From contig NZ_SNZW01000011.1 of assembly GCF_004364175.1 (NCBI RefSeq), forward strand, positions 744,001-808,000: DNA of 64,000 nucleotides, given 5' to 3'. Within the stretch, counting starts at the first letter, position 1. Every line of letters starts with the position of its first letter. Shown piece by piece: positions 45,962-55,831 of the stretch. The notes under the pieces are model-generated. The model worked only from the letters and a program-made list of their open reading frames with translations. It made no database searches and was not told the origin of the DNA. This stretch comes from Maribacter caenipelagi. GTDB lineage: Bacteria; Bacteroidota; Bacteroidia; Flavobacteriales; Flavobacteriaceae. The translations under genes and the position numbers were made by a program.

Positions 45962-46786
45962 TTAACCTAATGCAACTCTTTTGAAGCCTGTTACTTCTAA
46001 ATTAGAATCAATAGATTTTACATACTGAGCAACACTTTGTTTGTTGTCTTTAATGAAATCTTGGTTTACCAAAGTATTGTCTTTAAAGAAACGCTTTAAC
46101 TTACCTTTTGAGATATTATCAAGCATTGCTTCTGGCTTACCTTCTTGACGAAGTTGATCCTTTGCAATTTCAATTTCTTTATCAATAACAGATTGATCAA
46201 CACCATCTTCATTTAATGCAACTGGGTTCATTGCCGCGGCTTGCATAGAAACATCTTTAGCAACTTCTTCAGCACCGGCTACGGCAGCTGAAAGACCTGT
46301 TAAAACAGCTATTTTGTTTCCTGCATGAATGTAAGAACCTACGAAAGGAGCACTTAATGTTTCATAACCGCCTATTTCAATTTTCTCACCGATAACACCT
46401 GTTTGTTCGATAAGTTTTTCTTGAACGGTCATTCCTTTGTAATCAGCAGCTAAGAATGCTTCTTTAGAATCAAAGTTAATTGCTAAATCTGCTAATTCTG
46501 TTGCTAATGTTACGAACGTATCGTTTTTAGCTACGAAATCGGTCTCACAGTTCAAAGAAATAATAACACCACTAGTGTTGTCATCATTGACTTTAGCGAT
46601 AGCAGCACCTTCAGAAGAATCTCTGTCGGCTCTTTTTGCTGCAACTTTTTGACCTTTTTTACGAAGAATTTCGATTGCAGTTTCAAAATCGCCATCAGCT
46701 TCAACTAAGGCTTTTTTGCAATCCATCATTCCTGCACCAGTAGTCTTTCTTAATCTGTTAACTTCTGCAGCTGTAATCTTTGCCAT
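45962..46786 (-). CDS. tsf: Elongation factor Ts
   Basis: 274 residues from the standard start MAKITAAEVN. N-terminal UBA-like segment RLRKTTGAGMMDCKKALVEADGD, core with NCETDFVAKND, and a C-terminal part ending in VTGFKRVALG. It recycles EF-Tu. A 24-base upstream extension (46810) is open but unlike the family. It follows rpsB after 71 bases, the usual pairing. Confidence 0.98.
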   Translation of the reverse strand: MAKITAAEVNRLRKTTGAGMMDCKKALVEADGDFETAIEILRKKGQKVAAKRADRDSSEGAAIAKVNDDNTSGVIISLNCETDFVAKNDTFVTLATELADLAINFDSKEAFLAADYKGMTVQEKLIEQTGVIGEKIEIGGYETLSAPFVGSYIHAGNKIAVLTGLSAAVAGAEEVAKDVSMQAAAMNPVALNEDGVDQSVIDKEIEIAKDQLRQEGKPEAMLDNISKGKLKRFFKDNTLVNQDFIKDNKQSVAQYVKSIDSNLEVTGFKRVALG

Positions 46787-46857
46787 TTTATTTACTTTTA
46801 ATGTACCCATTTTACCGGGTTGTTCTTAGATTTATTTATATCAAAAAATAGAGTAAC

Positions 46858-47988
46858 TTATTCTACACCACCTTTGGTGTTGTCTTGCCACTCTTTAAGT
46901 TCGTCCCATTTACCATCCGCAGCCATTTTAGCTTGCTTTGGCCAAGAGGTAGGATCTAAATGAGCCATTCTAGAACTTGCTTCTGTTAAGATTTCTTTGA
47001 TTTTTTCAGCTTCTCCTTTAGAAAGATCTGCGAAAGTTGTAATACCTGCAGCAACTAATGCTTCAGCAGCTTTAGGTCCGATACCCTCAACTTTAGTTAA
47101 GTCATCAGCTTTTGCATCTTTGGCAACTGCTTCTTTTGTAGCCTCAACATTTACTTCAACGTTTGGTACATTATCAACCATTGGTGCTGGTTTAGTATCA
47201 ACTTTTGCTGGAGTTGGTTCTGGCTTTTCAGCAGTAACCTTTTTCTTTGGAGCTTTATCTTTTTTCTCAGATTTACCTTCAGATGCATCACCTTTTTCAG
47301 CCTTACGTTCAGCAAGACCTTCAGCAACTGCATTTGTAACTTCTGTCATAATGATGTCAATTGACTTAGAAGCATCATCATTAGAAGGTATAAGGTAATC
47401 TACATCTCTAGGGTCACAGTTGGTATCAACCATTGCGAAAATAGGAATGTTTAATTTTTGAGCTTCTTTTACTGCAATGTGCTCTCTCATGGTATCAACG
47501 ATGAATAATGCACCTGGTAAACGTGTCATTTCAGAAATAGAACCTAAGTTTTTTTCTAATTTTGCACGTAAACGGTCAACTTGCAATCTTTCTTTTTTCG
47601 AAAGCGTAAGAAAAGTACCGTCTTTCTTCATACGATCGATAGAAGCCATTTTCTTAACAGCTTTACGAATAGTAACGAAGTTTGTCAGCATACCACCTGG
47701 CCATCTTTCTGTGATGTAAGGCATGTTTACGTTTGCTGCTTTTTCAGCAACGATATCTTTTGCTTGTTTTTTGGTAGCTACGAAAAGTATTTTTCTACCT
47801 GATGCTGCAATTTTGCTAAGAGCCTCATTGGTCTCGTCTAATTTTGCAACTGTTTTGTAAAGGTTGATTACGTGAATACCATTACGCTCCATGTAGATGT
47901 AAGGAGCCATGTTCGGATTCCACTTTCTTGTTAGGTGACCAAAATGTACACCTGCTTCTAATAATTGTTTTACTTCGACTCTCGCCAT
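46858..47988 (-). CDS. rpsB: 30S ribosomal protein S2 with a C-terminal helix-hairpin-helix extension
   Basis: 376 residues, against about 240-260 for a usual S2. Residues 1-230 are ordinary S2 (LEAGVHFGHLTRKWNPNM, RWPGGMLTNFVTIRKA, LPGALFIVDTMREHIAV, VDTNCDPRDVDYLIPSNDDA). Then comes a Lys/Ala/Pro-rich linker (about 231-294), and residues 295-376 hold a helix-hairpin-helix-like unit with KVEGIGPKAAEALVAAGITT and a conserved-looking end WPKQAKMAADGKWDELKEWQ. The tail has the text of the C-terminal extension I know from flavobacterial L21. S2 joins the small subunit last; the tail may sit near the mRNA exit side. rpsB-tsf form an operon. Confidence 0.96.
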   Translation of the reverse strand: MARVEVKQLLEAGVHFGHLTRKWNPNMAPYIYMERNGIHVINLYKTVAKLDETNEALSKIAASGRKILFVATKKQAKDIVAEKAANVNMPYITERWPGGMLTNFVTIRKAVKKMASIDRMKKDGTFLTLSKKERLQVDRLRAKLEKNLGSISEMTRLPGALFIVDTMREHIAVKEAQKLNIPIFAMVDTNCDPRDVDYLIPSNDDASKSIDIIMTEVTNAVAEGLAERKAEKGDASEGKSEKKDKAPKKKVTAEKPEPTPAKVDTKPAPMVDNVPNVEVNVEATKEAVAKDAKADDLTKVEGIGPKAAEALVAAGITTFADLSKGEAEKIKEILTEASSRMAHLDPTSWPKQAKMAADGKWDELKEWQDNTKGGVE

Positions 47989-48087
47989 TTTAAATTTAGT
48001 TTACGTTCTTATGAATTAGCAATGATAAAGTGGTATTTGCATGAGCAAAAGCCTTCATCATTTAGATGCTAAACTAATCTTACCTTT

Positions 48088-48131
48088 AATTATAAGTGAT
48101 TAAAGGATTTTTAATTGTCCTCGAAAGGACT
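48088..48131 (-). promoter_or_regulatory. Hairpins in the rpsB leader
   Basis: The 195-base leader of rpsB has two hairpins: GTCCT / AGGAC with loop CGAA (48117-48130) and an adjacent weaker CCTTTAAT / ATTAAAGG stem (about 48088-48111). A ribosomal-protein leader is possible but I do not match it to a known family. Confidence 0.35.
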
Positions 48132-48183
48132 TTCAATGAACTTGTTAATAATCTGGATTTCCAGTATGATAAAATATAAAAAT

Positions 48184-48204
48184 AGGCACCCAAAAAGGGT
48201 GCCT
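48184..48204 (-). terminator. Terminator after rplM-rpsI
   Basis: Perfect stem AGGCACCC / GGGTGCCT with a 5-base loop. On the minus strand it is followed by ATTTTTATATTTT, which separates rpsI from rpsB. Confidence 0.85.
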
Positions 48205-48223
48205 GGTAATCTTATAACTCGAA

Positions 48224-48610
48224 TTAACGTTTCGAGAATTGGAATTTTTTACGTGCTTTCTTCTGACCGAATTTCTTACGTTCAACCATTCTTGGATCTC
48301 TAGTTAATAGACCTTCTGGCTTCAAGATAATTCTGTTCTCAGCATCAATTTCACACATTGCTCTAGATAATGCAAGACGAATAGCTTCTGCTTGACCAGT
48401 GATACCACCACCGAAAACATTTACTTTTACATCATAAGTATCTAAGCTTTCAGTTAAAGTGAAAGGTTGTTTTACTTTGTATTGAAGTGTTGCAGTTGGG
48501 AAGTATACACTTAAATCTTTGTTGTTGATAGTAATGTCTCCATTTCCATCAGAAAGATATACTCTCGCTACAGCGGTCTTTCTACGACCAATTTTATGAA
48601 TTACTTCCAT
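48224..48610 (-). CDS. rpsI: 30S ribosomal protein S9
   Basis: 128 residues. Starts with IGRRKTAVARVYL, has VNVFGGGITGQAEAIRLALSRAM, and ends in the basic tail RKKFGQKKARKKFQFSKR, whose last Arg contacts P-site tRNA. One base after rplM. Confidence 0.98.
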   Translation of the reverse strand: MEVIHKIGRRKTAVARVYLSDGNGDITINNKDLSVYFPTATLQYKVKQPFTLTESLDTYDVKVNVFGGGITGQAEAIRLALSRAMCEIDAENRIILKPEGLLTRDPRMVERKKFGQKKARKKFQFSKR

Positions 48611-48611
48611 C

Positions 48612-49067
48612 TTATTTAATGTCTTTTAAATTAACAACAGTAGGCTTTTGAGCTTCCTGACCGTGCTCTGTTCCTGCGTAAACTTTAAGGTTTCTGAAAA
48701 GCTCGGCACCTAATCTGTTCTTAGGTAACATACCTTTTATCGCTTTTTCAAGAATACCTTCTGGATTTTTATCCAATAATTGCTTTACGGTAGTAGAACG
48801 TTGACCACCTGGGTAGCCAGTATATCTCAAGTAGGTTTTATCAGACCACTTGTTTCCTGAAAGAACAATTTTCTCTGCGTTGATAATAACAACATTATCA
48901 CCACAATCTACGTGAGGGGTGAAACTTGGTTTGTGCTTTCCTCTTAACAAATAGGCGACTTTAGAAGCCATGCGTCCTAATGTTTCTCCTTCGGCATCTA
49001 CCAATAACCACTCTTTGTTGACAGTTGTTCTGTTGGCCGAAACGGTCTTATAACTTAATGTATCCAC
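48612..49067 (-). CDS. rplM: 50S ribosomal protein L13
   Basis: 151 residues. [56 protein letters not shown] and [13 protein letters not shown] are all L13 hallmarks. First gene of the rplM-rpsI operon, with a strong upstream promoter. Confidence 0.98.
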   Translation of the reverse strand: MDTLSYKTVSANRTTVNKEWLLVDAEGETLGRMASKVAYLLRGKHKPSFTPHVDCGDNVVIINAEKIVLSGNKWSDKTYLRYTGYPGGQRSTTVKQLLDKNPEGILEKAIKGMLPKNRLGAELFRNLKVYAGTEHGQEAQKPTVVNLKDIK

Positions 49068-49115
49068 TACTGCTATTTTTAACTATTATTTTAATCAATC
49101 CCTAGAAAGGGGCTG

Positions 49116-49145
49116 CAAATCTACAATTATTAAGTTGAATTGCAA
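49116..49145 (-). promoter_or_regulatory. Complete Bacteroidota promoter for rplM-rpsI
   Basis: On the minus strand TTG (49143-49145), 19 bases, then TAGATTTG (49116-49123). Both elements and the spacing fit the Flavobacterium consensus. The leader, about 45 bases, holds a CCCT/AGGG mini-hairpin. Confidence 0.75.
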
Positions 49146-49313
49146 ATACTTGTTTCTTATTTTTTTACATTTTTTCAATAAATGCAAAATCAAACTACTT
49201 TGCTGGTACTGAGATACTGTTAAACTAATAGGTTTTATTACTATTTCTGTAACATTTACAATTCCGTAGTGTCTCTTCTAATATTAAAACAATCAACCAA
49301 AAAACACACAATT

Positions 49314-51944
49314 ATGGATAAATGCTTATTCAAGAGTATCTTATTTATTTTACTAACAACTACAGTAGTAGCTCAAAAAGATTACGCAAAGGTACAAAGG
49401 GAATATACTACAGTGCAACTTTCAATAGGTGATGAAATCACAATTGATGGCGAATTGTCTGATAGCGCTTGGATTAATGTCTCCTGGGATGATAATTTTA
49501 CTGTTTTTGAGCCAAATAACGGTAAAAAAGCGAGTCAACGAACAAAATTTAAAATTGCTTATGACGCTAAGTTTCTATATGTAGGCATTCGTTGTTATGA
49601 TAGTATTCCTGATAAAATAGAAAAGCGTCTTGCACGAAGAGATAACTTCTCTGGAGATTGGATAGAGGTTAATATCGATAGCTATTATGATAAAAGAACG
49701 GGTTTTTCTTTTAATGTTTCTGCCGCTGGTGTAAAGGGTGATGAATTTATTTCTCAAAATGGTGATTTCTGGGATGCCAGTTGGAACCCAATTTGGTACA
49801 CTGCCGCTCATATAGATACCGAAGGATGGACCGCAGAAATGAAAATTCCTTTTAGTCAGTTGAAATTTGGTGCTGCAGAAGAACAGATTTGGGGTCTTCA
49901 GGTCCATAGACGTTATTTTAGGGGAGAAGAACGGTCTATTTGGCAGCCTATTTCTTTAGAAGCACCTGGTTGGGTGAGTGAGTTCGGTAGGTTGACAGGC
50001 TTAAAGAATATTGAGCCGCAAAAACAATTAGAGATTCAGCCTTTTTTAGTAAATCAATTTGATGCTTATCCAGAGCAAATAGGGAATCCGTTCAGAGATG
50101 GTCAAGATTATATTTTAAATGTAGGGTTGGATGCTAAAATCGGATTAACGAATGATTTGACTTTAGATTTAACTGTTAATCCAGATTTCGGACAAGTAGA
50201 TGCTGATCCTGGTGCAATTGCATTAGACGGATTTCAAATCTTTTTTGAAGAACGGCGACCTTTCTTTATTGAGAACAAAAATATCTTCGACTACGAGTTT
50301 GCCGATGGAAATGATAATATATTTTATAGTAGGCGAATAGGTCGAAGTCCACAAGGGTATGTAGATGTTTCACAAAATGAGTTCGTGGATCAACCTACGA
50401 ACTCAACAATATTGGGTGCTGCGAAATTTTCTGGTAAAACAAAAAACGGGTGGTCTTTAGGGGTGTTGGAAAGTGTTACCGGTAAAATGTATGCAGATGT
50501 CGAAGATGTTGCTGGTAATAGAAGATCAGAACTAGTAGAGCCTTTAACCAACTATATTGTAGGTAGGGTGCAAAAAGATTTTAATGAAAGAAATTCTTTC
50601 GTTGGCGGAATATTTACCGCTACTAACAGAAACTTGCCCGAGCAGCTTGAGTTTTTAAGAAGTGGCGCATATACTGGTGGTTTAGATTTTAAGCATAATT
50701 GGAAGAATAGAAATTATTACATAGAAGGTAATGTGGTGGGTAGCCATGTTACAGGTGGTGAAGAAGCAATAGCACGAACTCAAACTAGTATTACACACCT
50801 TTTTCAAAGAGTAGATGCTGGTCATGTTTCTGTTGATACTAATAGAACATCATTAACTGGTACTGGTGGTAAGATAGAAATAGGTAAAGCAGGTGGAGGC
50901 AATTGGAGGTATGATGGCGGAGTAATTTGGCGATCACCCGAGTTGGAACTTAATGATATTGGTTTTTTGCGTCAGGCGGATCAAATAAAACAAACTGCAT
51001 CTTTGAGTAGATTGTTTATAAAGCCAACTAATTTTTACCGTAAGGCCAACATAGAATTAAACCAGTATTCTACCTATGATTTTGAAGGCAATTATAATAG
51101 AATTCAATATCAATTTGAAGGTTTTATAAATTATAAAAATAATTGGTGGACAGAATTGGGTGCGGCACATAAGCCTCGCATTTTTTCAAATACGGTTCTT
51201 CGTGGTGGTCCACGGTGGCGTTGGTCAGATGAGAATTTTGCGTATCTATTCTTCGGTTCTGATAGTAGAAAAAAATTGAGTTTTACGCTAGGTTACGTAA
51301 ACAGCCAGGCAGCGGAAAAAAACTTTTCGTTGGCGCGGTATGTCTTTAGATTATACTACCAACCTTTTGATGCTTTTAATTTGTCTATTTCTTCTGAATA
51401 TGAAGAGAACCCGAATAAAACTCAATATGTGACCGAAGCTGATTTTAATGGCGATGCGAGATATATTACTGGTAATATTGATCAAAAAACGTTTAGCACT
51501 TCTATCCGTTTTAATTATAGTATAAATCCGAATCTATCTATTCAGTATTATGGTGAGCCATTTATTTCTCGTGGTACATATACCGATTTTAATTATGTGA
51601 ATAATCCTATTGCAGAAAGGCTCAATGAGCGAGTAACTCTATTCTCCGAAAATCAAATTTCTCAATCTAATAGTACTGATAATTATTTGATTGATGAGAA
51701 TTTTGACGGAATTACAGATTATCAGATTGAAAATCCAGATTTTTCATATGTGCAATTTCGATCGAATTTAGTATTGAGGTGGGAATATGTACCTGGTTCG
51801 GAAATCTTTTTAGTTTGGTCGCAGGGGGTAGTGGGAGCAGGGGACCCAAGTGAAACATTGGGTAGAAATTTAGATCGACAAATCTTGGGACAAAAGAAAG
51901 ATAATACGTTTTTATTGAAGGCAACGTACAGGTTTATTCTGTAA
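49314..51944 (+). CDS. DUF5916 domain protein with CBM9-like N-terminus
   Basis: 876 residues from the preferred start MDKCLFKSILFILL, with a signal peptide cleaved at VVAQ. Residues about 35-215 form a CBM9-like beta sandwich (TIDGELSDSAWINVSWDDNF, FLYVGIRCYDS, MKIPFSQLKFG). The rest is DUF5916, a predicted outer-membrane barrel (NPDFGQVDADPGAIALDGFQIFFEERRPFFIEN to FLLKATYRFIL). Function is unknown; the carbohydrate-binding-like front suggests surface binding of a glycan or glycoside, which is inference. An upstream start at 49269 is less likely because it would bury the signal peptide. Confidence 0.9.
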   Translation: MDKCLFKSILFILLTTTVVAQKDYAKVQREYTTVQLSIGDEITIDGELSDSAWINVSWDDNFTVFEPNNGKKASQRTKFKIAYDAKFLYVGIRCYDSIPDKIEKRLARRDNFSGDWIEVNIDSYYDKRTGFSFNVSAAGVKGDEFISQNGDFWDASWNPIWYTAAHIDTEGWTAEMKIPFSQLKFGAAEEQIWGLQVHRRYFRGEERSIWQPISLEAPGWVSEFGRLTGLKNIEPQKQLEIQPFLVNQFDAYPEQIGNPFRDGQDYILNVGLDAKIGLTNDLTLDLTVNPDFGQVDADPGAIALDGFQIFFEERRPFFIENKNIFDYEFADGNDNIFYSRRIGRSPQGYVDVSQNEFVDQPTNSTILGAAKFSGKTKNGWSLGVLESVTGKMYADVEDVAGNRRSELVEPLTNYIVGRVQKDFNERNSFVGGIFTATNRNLPEQLEFLRSGAYTGGLDFKHNWKNRNYYIEGNVVGSHVTGGEEAIARTQTSITHLFQRVDAGHVSVDTNRTSLTGTGGKIEIGKAGGGNWRYDGGVIWRSPELELNDIGFLRQADQIKQTASLSRLFIKPTNFYRKANIELNQYSTYDFEGNYNRIQYQFEGFINYKNNWWTELGAAHKPRIFSNTVLRGGPRWRWSDENFAYLFFGSDSRKKLSFTLGYVNSQAAEKNFSLARYVFRLYYQPFDAFNLSISSEYEENPNKTQYVTEADFNGDARYITGNIDQKTFSTSIRFNYSINPNLSIQYYGEPFISRGTYTDFNYVNNPIAERLNERVTLFSENQISQSNSTDNYLIDENFDGITDYQIENPDFSYVQFRSNLVLRWEYVPGSEIFLVWSQGVVGAGDPSETLGRNLDRQILGQKKDNTFLLKATYRFIL

Positions 51945-52040
51945 ATATTTGGTTTTTATGATGTAACCATTTGATCTATTTTGAAATAATAAGGCGTTTT
52001 TTTCGTTTTCAGGGGTGTACAACCAAAAAAAACTAAAAAG

Positions 52041-52547
52041 ATGTATAAACATATTTTACTTATTGCAGGGGTAGTATTTACACTTGTATCCTGTAGTTCT
52101 GATAAAGATGAAACACAAACGGAGGCAGAAGATACTAGCACTGCTATTATTGGTACATGGGACGCTACGGAGCTTGAAATTGATAATGAGACCGCAAGCG
52201 ATGATGTTAAATTTGGGAAACAAATATTAGATTTTCTAACAGCTAAAGATTGTTACATCATTATATTACAGTTTAATGAAGATTTAACCGCCAGTGCTTC
52301 AAACTCTGCAAATTATGTAGAAGTAAACGCTACCAGTTCTGGTTTGGATATCCCTTGCCCTACGGATTCTGATATCAATGAAAGTACTTATATTTTTGAT
52401 GGTGAAACCGTAACGACCATTGATGAAAATGGAGAGGAATTGACCATAAGCGTTTCTATTGACGGAAACATTATGACAGTTGATGCAAGTGACTTGGATA
52501 TTCCTGACTTTTCTGAAGACGGACAATTAATTTTTGTAAAACGCTAA
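52041..52547 (+). CDS. Lipocalin-like lipoprotein
   Basis: 168 residues. Lipoprotein signal peptide with lipobox LVSC (Cys18), followed by Ser-Ser-Asp, then an acidic linker. IIGTWDATELEIDN starts a lipocalin-like barrel as in many Bacteroidota lipocalin_4/5 proteins, with a Cys pair (DCYIIIL and IPCP) that could form a disulfide. Ligand unknown. It has its own short upstream region and a terminator after it. Confidence 0.8.
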   Translation: MYKHILLIAGVVFTLVSCSSDKDETQTEAEDTSTAIIGTWDATELEIDNETASDDVKFGKQILDFLTAKDCYIIILQFNEDLTASASNSANYVEVNATSSGLDIPCPTDSDINESTYIFDGETVTTIDENGEELTISVSIDGNIMTVDASDLDIPDFSEDGQLIFVKR

Positions 52548-52571
52548 GATTTACAAAGTGTATAGAATTTA

Positions 52572-52601
52572 AAAATCCTTGTCTAATGGCAGGGGTTTTT
52601 T
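52572..52601. terminator. Terminator between the lipocalin-like and T9SS genes
   Basis: Stem AAAATCCTTGTC / GGCAGGGGTTTT, paired with three G-U wobbles, then a T run. It touches the convergent gene's stop. Confidence 0.65.
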
Positions 52602-52899
52602 ATTGCTTGTAAAATTTTGTTTTTATATTCTGATGCTCTGATTGTATGGTAATCATATACAAACCTTTTTCAAGGTTGAAAACAGGAATGTTCAGAGCGT
52701 TTCTTTTAATTTCCCATTTGTGGAAAATGACCTGATTACCATAACTGTCTCTAACAGTAATGGCGGCATTTTTATCATTTTTTAGACCGAGTACATTGAT
52801 GACATTGGTTGCCGGGTTTGGAAAGACCTTAACCTCTTGTGCAACTAATGAAACGGCGTTAAACACCGTAAAAACTAAAATGATAAAAAGTCTTTTCAT
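52600..52899 (-). CDS. Stand-alone T9SS type A sorting domain protein
   Basis: 99 residues. Signal peptide cleaved after VSLVAQ (residue 21). The entire mature part is one type A C-terminal sorting domain: KVFPNPATNVINV at the start, AAITVRDSYGNQV in the middle and LEKGLYMITIQSEH...KTKFYKQ at the end. Such domains guide cargo to the type IX secretion machinery and are usually at the end of large proteins. Here there is almost no cargo, so it is either a natural mini-protein or the remnant of a longer gene. It follows polA on the same strand, 97 bases after its end. Confidence 0.88.
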   Translation of the reverse strand: MKRLFIILVFTVFNAVSLVAQEVKVFPNPATNVINVLGLKNDKNAAITVRDSYGNQVIFHKWEIKRNALNIPVFNLEKGLYMITIQSEHQNIKTKFYKQ

Positions 52900-52996
52900 G
52901 AAAAATAGCGTACCTCATTGTAGAAGTAGGCTATATGCTAACGTTTTAAAAATACATTTTCGTCTTCCTTTAAAGAAACTTTAACATAGCCTAACT

Positions 52997-55831
52997 TTAA
53001 TGCGCAACCAACCAATTCTCACCCAATCCAACTTCAACATCTAAAGGTACTGCCATGGTATATGCATTTTCCATTTCAGATTTAATGAGTGTTTGTAATT
53101 CTTCTAATTCCGGTTTATAAATATCAAAGACCAATTCATCATGTACTTGCAATAGCATTTTAGACTTGTAATTGCCTTCTTCCAATTTATTATGAATATT
53201 GATCATGGCGATTTTTATGATATCTGCCGCACTACCTTGAATAGGTGCGTTTACGGCATTTCGCTCTGCAGCCCCTCGAACTATGGCGTTACTACCATTG
53301 ATATCTTTTAAATAGCGTCTTCTGCCCAACACAGTTGAAACATAGCCATTGTCACGTGCAAAATCTACTTGCTCACTCATGTAGTTCCGTAGTTTCGGGT
53401 AGGTCTTGTAGTAGGTATCTATTAATTCTTTTGCCTCTTTTCTTGATAGGTCCGTTTGGTTACTTAATCCGAATGCAGAAACACCATAGATGATTCCGAA
53501 GTTTACAGTTTTTGCATTACTACGTTGTTCTCTAGTTACTTCATCTAATGGAACATTAAAAACTTTTGATGCAGTAGAGGCATGAATATCTTCACCATTT
53601 TTAAAAGCTTCTATCATGGTGGTTTCTTCACTTAACGCAGCAATAATACGTAGCTCTATTTGTGAATAATCCGCTGCTAATAAAGTGTAGTTCTCATCTC
53701 TTGGTACAAACGCTTTTCTTACTTGTCTACCGCGCTCTGTTCTTATTGGTATGTTCTGTAAATTAGGGTTGTTACTGCTTAAGCGCCCTGTTGCAGCAAC
53801 GGTTTGCATATAATCTGTATGCACTCTTCCTGTAGACGGTTCTACTTGTTCTGGTAATGCGTCTACATAAGTGCTTTTTAATTTAGCAAGACCTCTATAG
53901 TCCAATACATTCTGTATGATTTCGTGATCTTTCGCTAAATACGATAACACATCTTCTGCGGTGGAGTACTGACCTGTTTTTGTCTTTTTAGGCTTGTCCA
54001 CTAGTTTCAGTTTGTCAAACAGTATTTCACCTAGTTGTTTTGGTGAACCAATATTGAATTCTTCACCGGCAGCTTCATAAATTTTCTTTTCTAGATTGCT
54101 GATGTCATTGTTCAAGTCGTCTGAAAGTGAATTCAAGAATTCTTTGTCTAAATTGATGCCTTCCAATTCCATATCTGCCAATACTCGTAATAGCGGAATC
54201 TCAATATCTTGAAATAACTTTTCTGTATTCGCTTCTTTTAATTCGGGTCTAAAATGTTGTGCAAGTTGATAGGTGATATCAGCATCTTCAACCGCATATT
54301 CCGTTTGTTTTTCTAACGGAACATCGCGCATGCTCAATTGATTTTTTCCTTTTTTACCAATGAGTTCAGTGATGGAAACGGGAGTGTAATTTAAATAGGT
54401 CTCTGCAAGAACATCCATGTTATGACGCATATCAGGATTAATTAGATAATGTGCCAACATAGTATCGAACAAAGGTCCTTTGACATCAATATTATACTTA
54501 TCCAGTACCTTAATGTCATACTTAAGATTTTGACCTATTTTTTCAATTTCTTCAGATTCAAAGAACGGGCGTAACTCTTCTAAAAGTGCCTGTACTTCTT
54601 CTTTATTAGCTGTGAAGGGAATGTAATATCCTTTTGTAGCTTCCCAAGAAAAAGCAATACCAACTAATTCTGCTGTCAAAGGATCTAAACCTGTAGTTTC
54701 GGTATCAAAACATACCGAAGTTTGCTGCATTAAGTTTTTTAAGAATAATTTCATCGCCATACCAGGGGCAACACTTTGGTAAGAGTGTGCAACATCTGCA
54801 ATGGTCTTTCTACTTGAAAAATCTTTAACGGTTGCACCAGAATCTGCGGGACTTCCAAATAGCGAGAACTGTCCCGATCCAGCATCTTGTATTTCTTTTT
54901 TGGCTGCGGGTTTATTGGTAGTTTCTGTAGTGGATTCTTCCACTTCAGCAGAGAACAACTTAATAAATTGATCTTTTAACCTTCTAAACTCAAGCTCTTC
55001 GAAAATTTTCTGAACTTCTTCGGCATTCGGTTCAGACATCTCGTAATCGGTAGCATTAAAAACGACATCTACATCCAGGCAAATAGTTGCCAATTTTTTG
55101 GATAGTAAGCCAAGTTCACCATTGGCTTCTACTTTCTCTTTCATTTTACCTTTTAGCTTATCGGTATTAGCTAAAAGACCTTCCATTGAATCAAACTGCT
55201 CTATGAATTTTTTTGCAGTTTTATCGCCAACACCTGGTAAACCGGGAATGTTATCACTGGCATCCCCCATCATTCCCAAGTAATCAATAACCTGTTCTGG
55301 TCTTTCAACCCCAAAACGTTTTTGAATTTCTGGAATACCCCAAATTTCAATACCGTTACCCATTCTAGCAGGGCGGTACATAAATATATTTTCAGATACT
55401 AACTGACCAAAATCTTTATCTGGCGTCACCATAAAAACTTTGTAATCTTCTTTTTCTGCTTGTTTTGCCAAAGTTCCAATAATGTCATCTGCTTCCCATC
55501 CTTCTTTTACTACTACAGGAATTTGCATAGCATTTAAGATATCTTGAATATAAGGTACAGCAATACGAATGGCATCGGGAGTTTCTGATCTGTTTGCTTT
55601 ATACTCTGGGAATAACTCAGTACGTTCGGCACTACCTCCCTTATCAAAACAAACGGCTAAATGATCTGGTTTTTCACGGCGTATAACATCGAATAAAGAA
55701 TTCATGAATCCCATAATTGCTGAGGTATCCATTCCTTGAGAATTTATTCTTGGATTTTTTATAAGTGCGTAATAACCACGAAAAATTAGTGCGTATGCAT
55801 CTAGCAAAAAGAGTCTTTTTTGATCTGCCAT
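52997..55831 (-). CDS. polA: DNA polymerase I
   Basis: 944 residues from MADQKRLFLLDAYALIFRG. 5'-3' exonuclease domain (1 to about 265, with KGGSAERTELFPEYKANR and GDASDNIPGLPGVGDKTA). Intact 3'-5' exonuclease domain (FDTETTGLDP near residue 374, GQNLKYDIKVL, YAVEDADITYQ). Polymerase domain (DYSQIELRIIAALS, RSNAKTVNFGIIYGVS, LLQVHDELVFDI). All three activities should be present. The upstream extension to 55882 lacks family sequence. Confidence 0.98.
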   Translation of the reverse strand: MADQKRLFLLDAYALIFRGYYALIKNPRINSQGMDTSAIMGFMNSLFDVIRREKPDHLAVCFDKGGSAERTELFPEYKANRSETPDAIRIAVPYIQDILNAMQIPVVVKEGWEADDIIGTLAKQAEKEDYKVFMVTPDKDFGQLVSENIFMYRPARMGNGIEIWGIPEIQKRFGVERPEQVIDYLGMMGDASDNIPGLPGVGDKTAKKFIEQFDSMEGLLANTDKLKGKMKEKVEANGELGLLSKKLATICLDVDVVFNATDYEMSEPNAEEVQKIFEELEFRRLKDQFIKLFSAEVEESTTETTNKPAAKKEIQDAGSGQFSLFGSPADSGATVKDFSSRKTIADVAHSYQSVAPGMAMKLFLKNLMQQTSVCFDTETTGLDPLTAELVGIAFSWEATKGYYIPFTANKEEVQALLEELRPFFESEEIEKIGQNLKYDIKVLDKYNIDVKGPLFDTMLAHYLINPDMRHNMDVLAETYLNYTPVSITELIGKKGKNQLSMRDVPLEKQTEYAVEDADITYQLAQHFRPELKEANTEKLFQDIEIPLLRVLADMELEGINLDKEFLNSLSDDLNNDISNLEKKIYEAAGEEFNIGSPKQLGEILFDKLKLVDKPKKTKTGQYSTAEDVLSYLAKDHEIIQNVLDYRGLAKLKSTYVDALPEQVEPSTGRVHTDYMQTVAATGRLSSNNPNLQNIPIRTERGRQVRKAFVPRDENYTLLAADYSQIELRIIAALSEETTMIEAFKNGEDIHASTASKVFNVPLDEVTREQRSNAKTVNFGIIYGVSAFGLSNQTDLSRKEAKELIDTYYKTYPKLRNYMSEQVDFARDNGYVSTVLGRRRYLKDINGSNAIVRGAAERNAVNAPIQGSAADIIKIAMINIHNKLEEGNYKSKMLLQVHDELVFDIYKPELEELQTLIKSEMENAYTMAVPLDVEVGLGENWLVAH

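Noticed and set aside
47581-47802. Overlapping plus-strand ORFs opposite rpsB and other ribosomal genes.
   Set aside because: Shadow frames of strongly coding minus-strand genes, with cysteine- and phenylalanine-rich nonsense composition.
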